Counted from the stretch's first letter, positions 43,540 to 53,084 are shown. The stretch: DNA of 64,000 nt from Methanosarcinales archaeon Methan_01 (GCA_001602645.1 LUYE01000013.1:1-64000), one strand, 5' to 3'. A program made the numbers and translations. The notes: generated by a model from the sequence alone, not told the origin.

Positions 43540-44375
43540 CTCGACTCCACCTCCTCTGCGATCCTTTCGAGGAGGAGGACGAACTTATCCCGCCACTCGG
43601 CCATCGCCGTCGTGAAGAGGACCCCCCGGGAGTAGAGCTCCGCTATCTCTCGCTTCATGGGGATCTCCAGAAGGATCGGGATCGACTCTTTTTTGCAGTA
43701 GTCGTAGACCCCTCGGTCTCCGATGCCAGACCGATTCACCACCACCCCACAGGGTATGTCCATCCCCCTCACCACTTGGACGGCGATCGATAGATCGTAT
43801 AGGCCGAAGGGGGTCGGCTCGGTGACCAAGAGACAGAAGTCGCTCCCCCGAACCGCCTCGATGACGGGACAGGCGGTCCCCGGCGGCGAGTCGACGAGGA
43901 CGAGGTCACCTCTCGCCTCGGCCTTGACGGCCCTTATGAGGGGCGTTGCCATCGGCTCGCCGACGAAGAGCTCCCCCCAGAGGAGCCTCACCTCTCCCGA
44001 CCTCCCCCTGTGGATTCTGCCTATGGATCTGGAACCCTCGGAGATCGCCCCCTCGGGGCAGAGGAGGGCGCACCCGCCGCAGCCGTGGCAGAGCTCCGGG
44101 AAGAGGAGGACTTTCTGCGGAAATACAGCGAGGGCGTGGTAGGCACAGAAATCCGAGCATCTGCCACATCTTGTGCACCTGTCTTCGTCGATCACCGGGA
44201 TCGGCACCATACAGTCGGAGCTCTCCCTCTCGTCCATCTCGGGAAAGAAGAGGTACGAGTTCGGCTCCTCTACGTCGCAGTCCAAGAGCTCCACTCCGCC
44301 GATGGATGCCGCCATGTTCGTCGTCACCAGGGTCTTTCCAGTCCCGCCCTTGCCGCTGGCTACGGATATCATCAT
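43536..44375 (-). CDS. MinD-superfamily ATPase with inserted ferredoxin domain (first of pair)
   Basis: 279 residues with the same layout as its downstream partner: ISVASGKGGTGKTLVTTNMAAS, LLDCDVEEPNSYLFF, cluster motifs CTRCGRCSDFCAY and CHGCGGCALLCP, LVLVDSPPGTACPVIEAVRG and LLVTEPTPFGLYDLSIAVQ. The two share a fold but not close sequence, so they probably form a heteromer. A strong ribosome site AAAGGAGGT lies about ten bases before the ATG. A TATA-like TTTAAAGTATA at about 44525-44535 would leave a leader of about 130 bases. Confidence 0.87.
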   Translation of the reverse strand: MMISVASGKGGTGKTLVTTNMAASIGGVELLDCDVEEPNSYLFFPEMDERESSDCMVPIPVIDEDRCTRCGRCSDFCAYHALAVFPQKVLLFPELCHGCGGCALLCPEGAISEGSRSIGRIHRGRSGEVRLLWGELFVGEPMATPLIRAVKAEARGDLVLVDSPPGTACPVIEAVRGSDFCLLVTEPTPFGLYDLSIAVQVVRGMDIPCGVVVNRSGIGDRGVYDYCKKESIPILLEIPMKREIAELYSRGVLFTTAMAEWRDKFVLLLERIAEEVESR

Positions 44376-44385
44376 CTACAAAACC

Positions 44386-44395
44386 TCCTTTCAGC
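44386..44395 (-). promoter_or_regulatory. Strong Shine-Dalgarno site of the MinD-ferredoxin pair
   Basis: The minus strand reads GAAAGGAGGT before ATGATGATA. It is among the best ribosome sites I noticed in the window, contrasting with the many leaderless genes, and decides the start of the gene. Confidence 0.6.
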
Positions 44396-44614
44396 TGGTC
44401 GATCCCCCTTGCGATCCCGATGGTCCGCACGAGAATCCCCTGCGAACTTCCGGAGGCTAAAAGCTCCAGAGGCCATCTCCTCAGGATGCCGGAGATCCGA
44501 GAACATCTTCCCATTTGGGACGATATACTTTAAAGCTTCCCTACCGGGATAAAGCCAGAGCTGATGCCTCTTGGAATATCTGCCACATCCCAGGGGAGCG
44601 TCAGCCAAAAATGG

Positions 44615-45067
44615 CTAACATGGGACGTACTGGCCGCCGATGTTGAACGATTCGGTCTTGATCTTCATCCAGTCCCTGAAGATGTCCACCCTCCAGGTCC
44701 CCTGCAGCCTGGCGGCGTCACATCCTCGAATCTGGATGGCGCTCCAGGTCTTTCCTTCCCAGTCTCCGCTGGCGAAGTTCTTCGGCGGGACGACGGCGAA
44801 AGTCCGGGCGTAGAGCTGGCCGTTGGGTGCGTACCATCGCCACTCCATCTCGTGGGGCTCGAGGTCTCTTGCGAACCTGATCCAGGAGACCGCCTGGTCG
44901 TCCTCGGTGGAGAAGGAGTAGGTCCTGTAGATCGGATTCCAGTGGGCGTCTACAGACTTGGCCATGGAGTGATCGCTGAGCGGAATGAAGGGAAACCATA
45001 TCGCCCCGCCCAGGGACGCTGTCGACATAACGGCAATAAAGGCCAGGATAGCCTTGATCTTCTTCAT
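44615..45067 (-). CDS. Small secreted protein
   Basis: 150 residues with signal peptide (IKAILAFIAVMSTASLGGA). The mature part has many tryptophans and aromatic strands (MEWRWYAPNGQLYARTF, GDWEGKTWSAIQIRG, LQGTWRVDIFRDWMKIKTESFNI), which suggests a beta-sandwich of the type that binds or decorates surface polymers. The GTWRVDI.. ending is common in small exported beta proteins. Two cysteines may form a disulfide. Function unknown. Confidence 0.65.
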   Translation of the reverse strand: MKKIKAILAFIAVMSTASLGGAIWFPFIPLSDHSMAKSVDAHWNPIYRTYSFSTEDDQAVSWIRFARDLEPHEMEWRWYAPNGQLYARTFAVVPPKNFASGDWEGKTWSAIQIRGCDAARLQGTWRVDIFRDWMKIKTESFNIGGQYVPC

Positions 45068-45189
45068 CTAGTATTTACCCCCTACATTGCCATGATCTAT
45101 GGTTATACACCCTTGGTCATGGATATAATAAATAACTATAGGAAGGTCGGAGCTTCTGAGGACTAAAGATTGGAGGATCTGGTCAAAAG

Positions 45190-45909
45190 TCAGAGGATCA
45201 GGGGGCTTATACCCCTCCTCTTCGCGACCTCGGCGGGGAGGTCGACGGCCTCCAGGGCGACGTCGATGATGGCGCCGTCGCCGGTGGCGACCGGATGGGG
45301 CGCGACCTTAAGCCTTCTGTCGGCGTCCCTCGCCGTCGTCGCGAACCCCGGGACGCCAAAGTCAACCATCATCCCCTGGATCGTCGCCGCCAGCTCCCCG
45401 CTCCGGCTGATCTGTTGGTCGAGGATCACCTCGGCCCCGGCGACTCCGCTCTCCTTCAGGATCGATAGGACCTCCGATATGGCTGGCACCGTCGCCTCGG
45501 AGGATCTGTACCTCCTGAAGATCCCGCGGGCATCCCGCAGGAAGCCGTCGTCGCAGAGGTAGACGGAGGCTCCCGAAAGGAGGCTCTCGGCGGTGATGAG
45601 GACGTTGTAGCCATCGATGGCGATCCTCCGGCCCGCGAGCCTCTCAGCGGGGACCCGTTTATTCCTCCGAGCCGCCGCCAGGGCCGAGGGGACCGCCACC
45701 CTCGAGAGGATGAACCTATCCTCTCGGGGGAGGAGTCGGTGGTCGGAGACGAACCTGACCGCCGGCCCCGAGGGGTAGCCCCGGTCGAGGAGGTATCGGA
45801 GCTCCTCGGCGGCGAGGTTCAGGGCTTCGTGTCCATCATCAGGCAGCGGCTCGCCTCCCGGTAGAGGTCTCCACCGTGGGGGTCGATGGCGACGATCATC
45901 GGCCCCCAT
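45190..45909 (-). CDS. DUF434 protein
   Basis: About 239 residues. ALNLAAEELRYLLDRGYPSGPAVRFVSDHRLLPREDRFILSR followed by IAIDGYNVLITAESLLSGA and VYLCDDGFLRDARGIFRRY matches the archaeal DUF434 family, whose second half resembles PIN-like or Rossmann folds (AIDGYNV, EVILDQQISRSGELA, DGAIIDVALEAVD). Function unknown. The nearest ATG would overlap fumB by about 90 bases; no better start codon lies closer to the conserved part. End of the DUF166-fumA-fumB operon. Confidence 0.75.
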   Translation of the reverse strand: MGADDRRHRPPRWRPLPGGEPLPDDGHEALNLAAEELRYLLDRGYPSGPAVRFVSDHRLLPREDRFILSRVAVPSALAAARRNKRVPAERLAGRRIAIDGYNVLITAESLLSGASVYLCDDGFLRDARGIFRRYRSSEATVPAISEVLSILKESGVAGAEVILDQQISRSGELAATIQGMMVDFGVPGFATTARDADRRLKVAPHPVATGDGAIIDVALEAVDLPAEVAKRRGISPLIL

Positions 45910-46358
45910 CCTTCCGCCTCCAGCTCCCAGAGCCCCTCAGCCATCCCAAGCTCGGGGAGGTGGAGCCGTTTCACCAACAGGTGGCGGGCCGCGAGGGCCC
46001 CGCAGCCTCCGGGGTAGGCGAGATAGGCGGCCCTTCCCCGGAGGGCCTCCGCCTCCTCGGATATCCCCCCCTTCCCGACGATAAGCCTCACTCCCCGACC
46101 AACGACGTCTTTTGTGTACCTTGAGACCCTGCCGCTGGTGGTGGGGCCGGCGGATAAGATGGTCTCGTCCCTGATCAGAGGGCCGCAGTGGTATATTACC
46201 GCCCCCGCGAGGTCGACGGGGATATCCTCTCCGGATGCGAGGAGGGCGTGGACCCGGTCTCGAGCGGTGTAGACCTTCCCGCTGATCCAGACCAGGTCTC
46301 CGGCCCGGAGGGCCGAGACCTCCTTTTCGCCGATGGGCGTCTTTAGTCTATGCTCCAT
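45819..46358 (-). CDS. fumB: Fumarate hydratase, beta subunit (class I, C-terminal part)
   Basis: 179 residues of the iron-sulfur fumarase beta part, which together with the alpha part hydrates fumarate to malate. Seen: LKTPIGEKEVSALRAGDLVWISGKVYTARDRVH, YHCGPLIRDETILSAGPTTSGRVSRY and GKGGISEEAEALRGRAAYLAYPGGCGALA. A separate beta gene is typical of archaea and some bacteria. It overlaps the fumA stop by 16 bases, so the subunits are coupled. Confidence 0.94.
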   Translation of the reverse strand: MEHRLKTPIGEKEVSALRAGDLVWISGKVYTARDRVHALLASGEDIPVDLAGAVIYHCGPLIRDETILSAGPTTSGRVSRYTKDVVGRGVRLIVGKGGISEEAEALRGRAAYLAYPGGCGALAARHLLVKRLHLPELGMAEGLWELEAEGWGPMIVAIDPHGGDLYREASRCLMMDTKP

Positions 46359-47173
46359 CCGTCATCCCTCACCGTTGCGGAGGCGGATCTGTTCGCCCAG
46401 CACTGAAGGTTCACCGCCACCGGGAGCGATGCGGTGTGGCATAGGGCCGTCTCGATCCTGACCCCCAGGGCCGTGGAGTCGCCGCCGAGCCCCATGGGGC
46501 CGGTCCCGATCCTGTTGATCTCCGATAGAAGTGCCGTCTCCAGATCCGAGGTGCCGGGCATCCGGAAAAGCGCCCTTTTGGCGAGCCTCGGCGCGAGATC
46601 GAAGGTCCCGCCGATCCCCACCCCCACGAAGACGGGGGCGCAGGCTCTTCCCGACCGCTTTGCCACCTCCCGGGCGACGAAATCGAGGGGGTCGTCGGCG
46701 GGGTTGAGCATGGCGAGGAAGGACGCGTTCTCTGAGCCCGCCCCCTTGGGGAAGGCGGTGATCCGCAAGGACTTCCCAGGGACGAGGTCGACGATCAGGT
46801 CTGGCATCCCGGGGCCAGTGTTGTCGCCGCTGTTCTTCCTCGTCAGAGGGTCGACGGCGTTGGGGCGGAGGGGTACCTCTTCCGTCGCCCGGCGGACCCC
46901 CTCGGCTATCGCCTCCTCCAGGAACGGTGGTATCGAGAGGTCCCAGCCGATCTCCAGGCAGAAGACGGGGAGGCCCGTATCCTGGCATAGAGGGACGCCT
47001 TCGGATGAGGCGATTCTGACGTTCTCCAGCATCGCCTCGAGCTGGGACCGGGCGATGGGATTCGTCTCTCTTTCTGCCGCCTCCTCGATCCTCTCCATAA
47101 CCCACGGCGGAAGGCTCGTCTCGGCCTTGGCTAGGACCGCCACCGTCGCCTCGACCACGTCCTCTCGCCTCAT
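46343..47173 (-). CDS. fumA: Fumarate hydratase, alpha subunit (class I, N-terminal part)
   Basis: 276 residues carrying the 4Fe-4S cluster ligands: GVPLCQDTGLPVFCLEIG, KNSGDNTGPGMPDLIVDLVPG, TAFPKGAGSENASFLAMLNP, and GRACAPVFVGVGIGGTFDLAPRLAKRAL. With FumB it forms the oxygen-sensitive fumarase used in the partial TCA pathway of methanogens. Its start overlaps the DUF166 stop by four bases. Confidence 0.95.
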   Translation of the reverse strand: MRREDVVEATVAVLAKAETSLPPWVMERIEEAAERETNPIARSQLEAMLENVRIASSEGVPLCQDTGLPVFCLEIGWDLSIPPFLEEAIAEGVRRATEEVPLRPNAVDPLTRKNSGDNTGPGMPDLIVDLVPGKSLRITAFPKGAGSENASFLAMLNPADDPLDFVAREVAKRSGRACAPVFVGVGIGGTFDLAPRLAKRALFRMPGTSDLETALLSEINRIGTGPMGLGGDSTALGVRIETALCHTASLPVAVNLQCWANRSASATVRDDGWSID

Positions 47174-47895
47174 GGTGGGTCCCTCCCCCGGATCTTGATC
47201 GGCCTCGACTGCTCTGGGATCTTCAGCTCACTCTCGAGCCCAAGAGCCCTCTCCATGGCGGCCTTGTGGAGGTCGCCGGAGGTGTGAATCCCCCCCTCGC
47301 CTCCCCGGACAGCCCGGCAGGGGTACATCTGGCAGAGGAGGCCTGCCCGGGGCGGGGCGTCTTCAAGCCGGACTCCAACGATATCCTTCGCGACATGCCA
47401 GGTGCTGCCGCAGGGGGAGCCCCGGAGGACCTCGGCCCGCGTTATCCTCCCATCCTCCACCTCCACCTCCAGCAGGGGCCGGCCGAGCTTCTCGGCGAAG
47501 GAGTCCACCGCCTCGATGCCGCAGGGATCGAGGGTGCAGCAGATCTCGTCGACCTCGATGTAGATCCCGTAACTGTCGGCGATCTTCTGCAGCTCTGGGA
47601 CCGACCCCGCCCTCCCGATCCCGCCGGGGACGATCACCGCCTCGGCCCCGCCCTTCCCGGCCCTGGTGGCGATCTCCGGGGTGATGTCGGGGTGGAGGGA
47701 GTAGGTGATGATCAGCTCTGAGCTGAAGAACTCGGGGTCCAGGCCGAGGCCGTCGAGGAACTCCTCGGGGTCCTCGATGAACTCCGGCAGGGCTTGGGGG
47801 ATCTCGATGGAGACGACCTCGAAGTCGGTCCTCTCCTTTATCGTCTCGATGAGACGCTCGCCGTATTTGCCCCTGGTGACGACTCCGACTCGCAT
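47170..47895 (-). CDS. DUF166 family protein
   Basis: 241 residues starting MRVGVVTRGKYGERLIETIKE. It contains LIITYSLHPDITPEIATRAGKGGAEAVIVPGGIG, YIEVDEICCTLDPCG and VLRGSPCGSTWHVAKDIVGV, then LCQMYPCRAVRGGEGGIHTSGDLHKAA. The cysteines in ICCTLDPC, GSPCGS and QMYPC could hold a metal cluster. This archaeal family was once predicted to relate to thymidylate synthase, without proof. Head of the operon with fumAB and DUF434. Confidence 0.82.
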   Translation of the reverse strand: MRVGVVTRGKYGERLIETIKERTDFEVVSIEIPQALPEFIEDPEEFLDGLGLDPEFFSSELIITYSLHPDITPEIATRAGKGGAEAVIVPGGIGRAGSVPELQKIADSYGIYIEVDEICCTLDPCGIEAVDSFAEKLGRPLLEVEVEDGRITRAEVLRGSPCGSTWHVAKDIVGVRLEDAPPRAGLLCQMYPCRAVRGGEGGIHTSGDLHKAAMERALGLESELKIPEQSRPIKIRGRDPP

Positions 47896-48029
47896 GATCC
47901 ACTGACGACGGGGGCGGTTATAGAGTTTGTCTCGAAGTCCATTCCTCCGTAGATCTCGCATTCGATCCGCCAGTCCGTCCTGGCTTCCCGCTCGAAAGGG
48001 TAAATTAGCCCCGGATACGATGAAGGTTC

Positions 48030-49394
48030 ATGATACCTGCCGTCCTCGTCGCGGGGACCTCCAGCGGCGTCGGCAAGACCACGGTGGTTCTGGGGATGAT
48101 GGCGGCCCTCAGGAGGCGGGGTCTCGTCGTCGCCCCCTTCAAGGTGGGGCCGGACTTCATCGATCCATCTCATCATGCCGCCATCTGCGGCAGGCCCTCC
48201 CGAAACCTCGACACCTTCATGATGGGGATGGACGGCGTCCGTCGCTCTTTCGCGCGAGGCGTCGAGGGCGCCGACGTCGCCGTCATCGAGGGCGTCATGG
48301 GCCTCTACGACGGCCTCGACGCGACGGAGGTGGCGTCGTCGGCCTCCGTCGCGAAAGCCCTCGGAGCCCCCGTCCTCCTGGTGATGAACGTCCACGGGAC
48401 GAGCCGGTCCGCCGCGGCGATGGCCCTCGGCTACAGGAGCTACGACCCCAAGGTCGAGGTCGCGGGGCTCATCCTCAACAGGGTCGGAAGCGAACGGCAT
48501 CGCAGCCTCCTGGAGGATGCCCTCGCGCCCCTGGGGATACCGATCCTGGGGACCCTTCCGAGGCGGGGCGAGATAGCCCTTCCGAGCCGCCACCTGGGGC
48601 TGGAGATGGGCTTTGAGAGCCGCCACGACCTGGATGCTTTAGCCGACTTCGTCGAGGAGAACGCATACCTCGACCGGATCCTCGAGCTCGGCTGCCAGGT
48701 CCCGGCCGTGGAGCCTGAAGCGCAGGCTGAGCCTGAGGCGGAGACGGTGCAGGACCAGGAGGGCGGGAGGATAAGAATCGCCGTCGCATACGACGAGGCC
48801 TTCTGCTTCTACTACGCCGAGAACTTCGAGATCCTCCGGAGGCTCGGCGCCGACCTCCGCTTCTTCAGCCCGATCCGCGACCCCCTCCCGGAGGCCGACG
48901 GCCTCTACCTCGGCGGCGGCTACCCCGAGCTCTACGCCGGGGCCCTGGAGGAGTCGCCGACCCGTCATGAAATAAAAAAGGCCGCCGAGGACGGGATGCC
49001 GATCTACGGCGAGTGCGGCGGCCTGATGTACCTATGCGAATCGGTCGTCTCCAAGGACGGTTTCAGCGAGAAGAAGATGGCCGGGGTCCTGCCGGCCACT
49101 ACCACCATGACCGGCAGGCTTCAAGCCCTCGGCTACGTCGAGGGGGACGTCGTCGCCGAGAACCCCGTCGTCGCGAGAGGATCGGCGATCCGGGGGCACG
49201 AGTTCCACTACTCGAAGATGGACTGCGCGAGGGACGCGCGGTTCGCCTACCGGTTCCGGCGAGGGAAGGGGATCGATGGTAACAAAGACGGCCTCGTCGA
49301 GCACGAGGTCCTGGGAAGCTACCTTCACACCCACTTCTCCACCTTCTCCGTGGAGAGGTTCGTTGAGAGCTGCAGAGGCTATAGAAGGAGTTAG
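48030..49394 (+). CDS. cfbB: Cobyrinate / Ni-sirohydrochlorin a,c-diamide synthase
   Basis: 454 residues of the CbiA family: an ATP-dependent amidoligase (VLVAGTSSGVGKTTVVLGMMAAL, VGPDFIDPSHHAAICGRPSRNLDTFMM, EGVMGLYDGLD) and a C-terminal glutaminase (LYLGGGYPELYAGALEES, IYGECGGLMYL with the nucleophile cysteine, EFHYSKM and SYLHTHF). It amidates side chains of a corrin or of nickel-sirohydrochlorin on the route to F430 or cobamides. Methanogens may use one enzyme for both. A low-complexity linker (EPEAQAEPEAE) separates the halves. Confidence 0.9.
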   Translation: MIPAVLVAGTSSGVGKTTVVLGMMAALRRRGLVVAPFKVGPDFIDPSHHAAICGRPSRNLDTFMMGMDGVRRSFARGVEGADVAVIEGVMGLYDGLDATEVASSASVAKALGAPVLLVMNVHGTSRSAAAMALGYRSYDPKVEVAGLILNRVGSERHRSLLEDALAPLGIPILGTLPRRGEIALPSRHLGLEMGFESRHDLDALADFVEENAYLDRILELGCQVPAVEPEAQAEPEAETVQDQEGGRIRIAVAYDEAFCFYYAENFEILRRLGADLRFFSPIRDPLPEADGLYLGGGYPELYAGALEESPTRHEIKKAAEDGMPIYGECGGLMYLCESVVSKDGFSEKKMAGVLPATTTMTGRLQALGYVEGDVVAENPVVARGSAIRGHEFHYSKMDCARDARFAYRFRRGKGIDGNKDGLVEHEVLGSYLHTHFSTFSVERFVESCRGYRRS

Positions 49395-49400
49395 ATAAAA

Positions 49401-49976
49401 ATGAAAGTCGTCGCCTTCAACGGGAGCGCCCGGAGGAATGGAAACACCGCCATCCTCGTGCGAAGGGTCCTCGAAGAGCTGGAAAAAGAGGGTATAGAGA
49501 CGGAGCTTGTGCAGCTCGCGGGAGAGCGGATCCGGGGATGCACCGCCTGCCGCGGCTGCGTCGCGAATCAGGACGGACGGTGCACCATCGACGACGACGT
49601 CGTCAACGAATGCATAAGAAAGATGGTCGAGGCGGACGGGATCATCCTCGCCTCGCCGACCTACTTCGCCGACGTCTCGGCGGAGATGAAGGCCCTCATC
49701 GACCGGGCCGGCTTCGTCGCTCGGGCCAATGGCGGGCTCTTCAGAAGGAAGGTGGGGGCGGCGGTCGTCGCCGTTCGGAGGGCGGGGGCGATCCACGCCT
49801 TCGACTCGATAAACCACTTCTTCTTCATCAGCGAGATGGTCGTCCCCGGGTCGAGCTACTGGAACCTCGGCTTCGGCCATGCGCCCGGCGAGGTGGAGTC
49901 GGATCAGGAGGGGATCGAGACGATGAGAGTCTTAGGCTCGAATATGGCTTGGCTGCTGAAAATGATCAACGTATGA
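49401..49976 (+). CDS. Iron-sulfur flavoprotein / NADPH-dependent FMN reductase family
   Basis: 191 residues with a flavodoxin fold: [22 protein letters not shown] binds FMN phosphate, [24 protein letters not shown] carries the compact cysteine motif that binds a 4Fe-4S cluster in archaeal iron-sulfur flavoproteins, and [23 protein letters not shown] follows. It likely passes electrons from ferredoxin. A ribosome site AGAAGGAG precedes the ATG, and the upstream amidotransferase ends six bases before, so they share an operon. Confidence 0.87.
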   Translation: MKVVAFNGSARRNGNTAILVRRVLEELEKEGIETELVQLAGERIRGCTACRGCVANQDGRCTIDDDVVNECIRKMVEADGIILASPTYFADVSAEMKALIDRAGFVARANGGLFRRKVGAAVVAVRRAGAIHAFDSINHFFFISEMVVPGSSYWNLGFGHAPGEVESDQEGIETMRVLGSNMAWLLKMINV

Positions 49977-50021
49977 GGCTGTTGGTGGAGGGCAGGGGCC
50001 GGGGTGGGGCATAGACTGATA

Positions 50022-52826
50022 TCAGAAGTCGAAGAGGGACTTCTGCTTCTGCTCCGGCCCCTCGCCTGGTGGCCCGGCCGGAGCCCTTCCTTTCGCCGCC
50101 GCCCGGGGAGGGGCGATGTCGAAGAGCCGCTGCTGCTCGGGGCAGCAGACGAGCTGCTCCTTAGATACGCCGAAGGGCGCGAGGAGGCGCAGCAGCGGCG
50201 GCAGGATCTGCTTATTGATGTAGTAGTCGGTGTCGATCTTGAGCCCCTCGTCGAGGGCGTACGAGGGGTCCTCGGCCCGGTCGACGAAGAGCCCCTTCCC
50301 CCGGACGATGACGAAGGGGACTCGGTCGCCGACCTGCGGGACCCGGCCGCCCCTCGCCCTCATCTTCTCGGCGAGCTGGACGTGAGGCTGCTTGTTCTTG
50401 TACGCTGCTGTGCTCTTGGTGTACCTCCGGGTCAGGACCAGGTCGTCGAGGATCTCCGGGTCCTCTCGGAGGTCGAGCCTCTGGAGGCGGTCTATCACCG
50501 ACTTCGCGAGGTCGACGGCTTCGTCGACCTTCCCCTCCATGAGGACGAGCTCTAGGCACCGGTTGAGGGTCTTGCTGGTAAGCTCGCACCAGTCCCTTCT
50601 TACCGTCTCCATCCCCCGGACCTTTATTTTATCGCGCCACTCGCTCCCGACCTTCTCGAAGACCCAGAGGGCGTACCTCTTCTTGACGAGGAAGAGCCCC
50701 CGGCGGGCGAAGGCCTCGAAGACCAGCTCCATCGGCGGCGGCAGGCGGGACGTCACCGTCTCGGCGATCTTTCTTCCCACCAGCTCCGCCTCCTCCAGGT
50801 TCGGCTTTTCCCCGCGGCCGCCGAAGGGCTTGAGGCGGATGAAGACGCTGTCGGTGTCGCCGTAGACGACCGACAGGTCGAACCGCTTGAGCTCTCCGAC
50901 GGCTGGGAAGGAGTCGCCCGGATCCGAGGCCATCTCCTCCGGGAGGAGGGCCTTCCCGTCCCGGACGTAGACCGAACCGATCTCTTCGACCATATTCTTG
51001 GTGTTCTGGATGTTCGATCTTCCGAAGCTCGTCACGGCGTTGGCGAGGGGGAGGCTGTAGAGCCTCGCCCGAGCGTAGCCGGAGTAGCCGTAGAAGGAGT
51101 TGAGGAGGATCTTGAGGGCGTACTGCTGGGCGTCCAGGATGTTCCGCTCCTCATCCGAGGCAGACTTCATGCGGCGCTTGATATCGGTCCTCTGGGCGAG
51201 GAGGTCGCGGAGGACGCCGGGGACGATCCCCGGCGACGCTGACGGAAGGACGAACTCCCCCCCTGATGGGGGTCGAACGACCACCTCCGACGGCGGGTGC
51301 TCGTCGGTGACGACCGTCGAGTAGCAGAGGTTGTGGGCCATCATGATCGACGGATAGAGGGACCGGTAGTCGAGGATGAGGACGTCCTCTACCAGCCCCT
51401 TCTTCGGCTCCAGGACCGCCCCCCCCTTCAGTTCGAAGCTCTGGGCCGCCCTCGCCGATGAGAGGTCGGCGTCGGGCTTCGGGGGGATGACCCTGCCCCG
51501 CTCCTGGAACTTCCGGAAGAGGAAGTTTTCGACCATCCCCGTCTGGCCGCCGTCGATGACGTCCTGGAGGAGGGAGCCGCTCGTCTGGGCGAGGGCGATG
51601 TACTTGTCCAGGAGCTTCAGGTCGGTGAGGAGGTGAAGCGCCAGGTACGAGTCGCGGCGGGAGTAGCTGACGAGCCGGGCGAACTCCTCGCCGCTGGCAG
51701 ACCAGAGCGCCTCCATCTCCTTCGGCTCGACGTCGTGCTTCTCGACGCCGAGGAGCTCCAGGCTCGCGTTTCTGAGGGTGTAGCGCTTCAGGCTGAAGGA
51801 CGACCTCACCAGGGGCAGAAGGTCGACGACGACCCGGCCGGTGATCTCGACCCGGGTCTGGTTTACGATCTTCCTCACCCGCCAGGGGCTTCTGTCCCTG
51901 CCGACCCGGACGTCCAGGTTCAGCCTCCTCGCCCTCTCTTCCAGGTACGGAAAGTCGAACTCCGCCGAGTTGTAGCCGGCGACGACGTCGGGGTCGTAAT
52001 CCTTGAGGATCTCGATGAACCTTGAGAGCATCTCCCTCTCGCCCCTGGAGCAGAGGACGTCCCCCCGGGGGCAGTCCAGATCCCGGCCGACGAGGACGAG
52101 GTCCTCCTTTCCCCGGCAGGGCGGATCGAAGGCGAGGCTGATCATGATCACCGGTGAAGTCTCAGGGTTGGGCATCGCCCCGTGGAGGGGGAGACACTCG
52201 ATATCGAAGGCCATGGTGTGGAGGGGGGCGTTGGGCCTCGCCTTCGCTCCTCCCGCCTCCTTCACCTCCTCCGCGCCGTCTCCCTCGCTTCCGCTCCTAT
52301 CCAGCCCCTTCCCTCCCGGGCCGGACGCCGCTGGCCGCAGGGACGCATAGGGGACGGGGCCGATAATGGCGACCTCCGCCTTCTCTCTCTCCTTTCCCCC
52401 CCTCTCTTCCTCGGCGTCCACCTCCGCCCACCTCATCCCTCCGAGGTCGAGGTCGATCAGGAACCGGTTCTTGAAGAGGACGTCCGTCTCGTAGACCTCC
52501 AGAATCCCAGGGACGGATAGGACCGACTCCCTGAACTCCCGGACCGACTTGGGGTCTTTGGCTACGACCTTCAGCATCTTGGTGGGCCATCTCTGATAGC
52601 CGACGGGGCGGAACCGCTCCACCACTTCAGCAGATAGGCCCATGGCCCTGATCCCATCGATGGCGGCTTCAATCCGGCTCTCGTCGATGCGGGCGTAGAA
52701 GTAGGGGAGAAATCCAGAGGCTTGGACGGTGACGGGTCCGCCCGAGGGGGTAGTACCGAAGAGCTGGACTATAGGAAACCCGTCGGGGTCGTAGACGTAG
52801 TTGGCGTCCAGGATCTGGAAGATCAT
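50022..52826 (-). CDS. polB: DNA polymerase family B (PolB)
   Basis: 934 residues, replicative or repair polymerase. N-terminal domain, then 3'-5' exonuclease motifs (HTMAFDIECLPL; GYNSAEFDFPYLEERA; YSRRDSYLALHL), polymerase motifs DYRSLYPSIMMAHN, KILLNSFYGYSGYARAR and VYGDTDSVFIRL. The tail ends QKQKSLFDF, a PCNA-binding peptide. Residues about 136-200 form a charged low-complexity linker between the N-terminal and exonuclease domains. A TATA-like AACTATAAGACTT about 30 bases before the ATG suggests a leaderless message. A damaged copy of its first 100 codons lies at 56.45-56.75 kb. Confidence 0.96.
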   Translation of the reverse strand: MIFQILDANYVYDPDGFPIVQLFGTTPSGGPVTVQASGFLPYFYARIDESRIEAAIDGIRAMGLSAEVVERFRPVGYQRWPTKMLKVVAKDPKSVREFRESVLSVPGILEVYETDVLFKNRFLIDLDLGGMRWAEVDAEEERGGKEREKAEVAIIGPVPYASLRPAASGPGGKGLDRSGSEGDGAEEVKEAGGAKARPNAPLHTMAFDIECLPLHGAMPNPETSPVIMISLAFDPPCRGKEDLVLVGRDLDCPRGDVLCSRGEREMLSRFIEILKDYDPDVVAGYNSAEFDFPYLEERARRLNLDVRVGRDRSPWRVRKIVNQTRVEITGRVVVDLLPLVRSSFSLKRYTLRNASLELLGVEKHDVEPKEMEALWSASGEEFARLVSYSRRDSYLALHLLTDLKLLDKYIALAQTSGSLLQDVIDGGQTGMVENFLFRKFQERGRVIPPKPDADLSSARAAQSFELKGGAVLEPKKGLVEDVLILDYRSLYPSIMMAHNLCYSTVVTDEHPPSEVVVRPPSGGEFVLPSASPGIVPGVLRDLLAQRTDIKRRMKSASDEERNILDAQQYALKILLNSFYGYSGYARARLYSLPLANAVTSFGRSNIQNTKNMVEEIGSVYVRDGKALLPEEMASDPGDSFPAVGELKRFDLSVVYGDTDSVFIRLKPFGGRGEKPNLEEAELVGRKIAETVTSRLPPPMELVFEAFARRGLFLVKKRYALWVFEKVGSEWRDKIKVRGMETVRRDWCELTSKTLNRCLELVLMEGKVDEAVDLAKSVIDRLQRLDLREDPEILDDLVLTRRYTKSTAAYKNKQPHVQLAEKMRARGGRVPQVGDRVPFVIVRGKGLFVDRAEDPSYALDEGLKIDTDYYINKQILPPLLRLLAPFGVSKEQLVCCPEQQRLFDIAPPRAAAKGRAPAGPPGEGPEQKQKSLFDF

Positions 52827-52889
52827 CGACGGGAGATAGGCGTCCAGGAAGTCTTATAGTTTGTTATGTGCTTGCTGAAAGACTTTAAA

Positions 52890-53080
52890 CGCTCGATGGC
52901 ACCAAAAGTCGGGAGCAACAGCCAGATCATCGTTGAGAAGGCCTTGAAGGAGGCCTCGGGCTTCGGCCCCAAAGGAGGGCGTACGCCCCATCGGCGGCCT
53001 GTCCCGTCGGGAAGGGAAGACGAAGAGGGTCTTTTGCTAGAAGGCTGGGAGGAGGGGCGGGCTGCCCGGCCTCGTATCTT
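52890..53080 (+). pseudogene. Relic of the 3' end of an aryl-CoA ligase gene (paaK tail 1)
   Basis: The frame reads VGSNSQIIVEKALKEASGFGPKGG, then after a shift VRPIGGLSRREGKTKRVF and a stop. The intact ligase at 59.3-60.6 kb ends VGSNYQIIIEETDG...VVEKALKEALGFSPKGDVCPIGGLPRQEGKAKRIF. The relic lacks about 30 codons between QII and VEKALKEA and has a frameshift. It directly faces the polB promoter. Confidence 0.75.
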
Positions 53081-53084
53081 TTGA

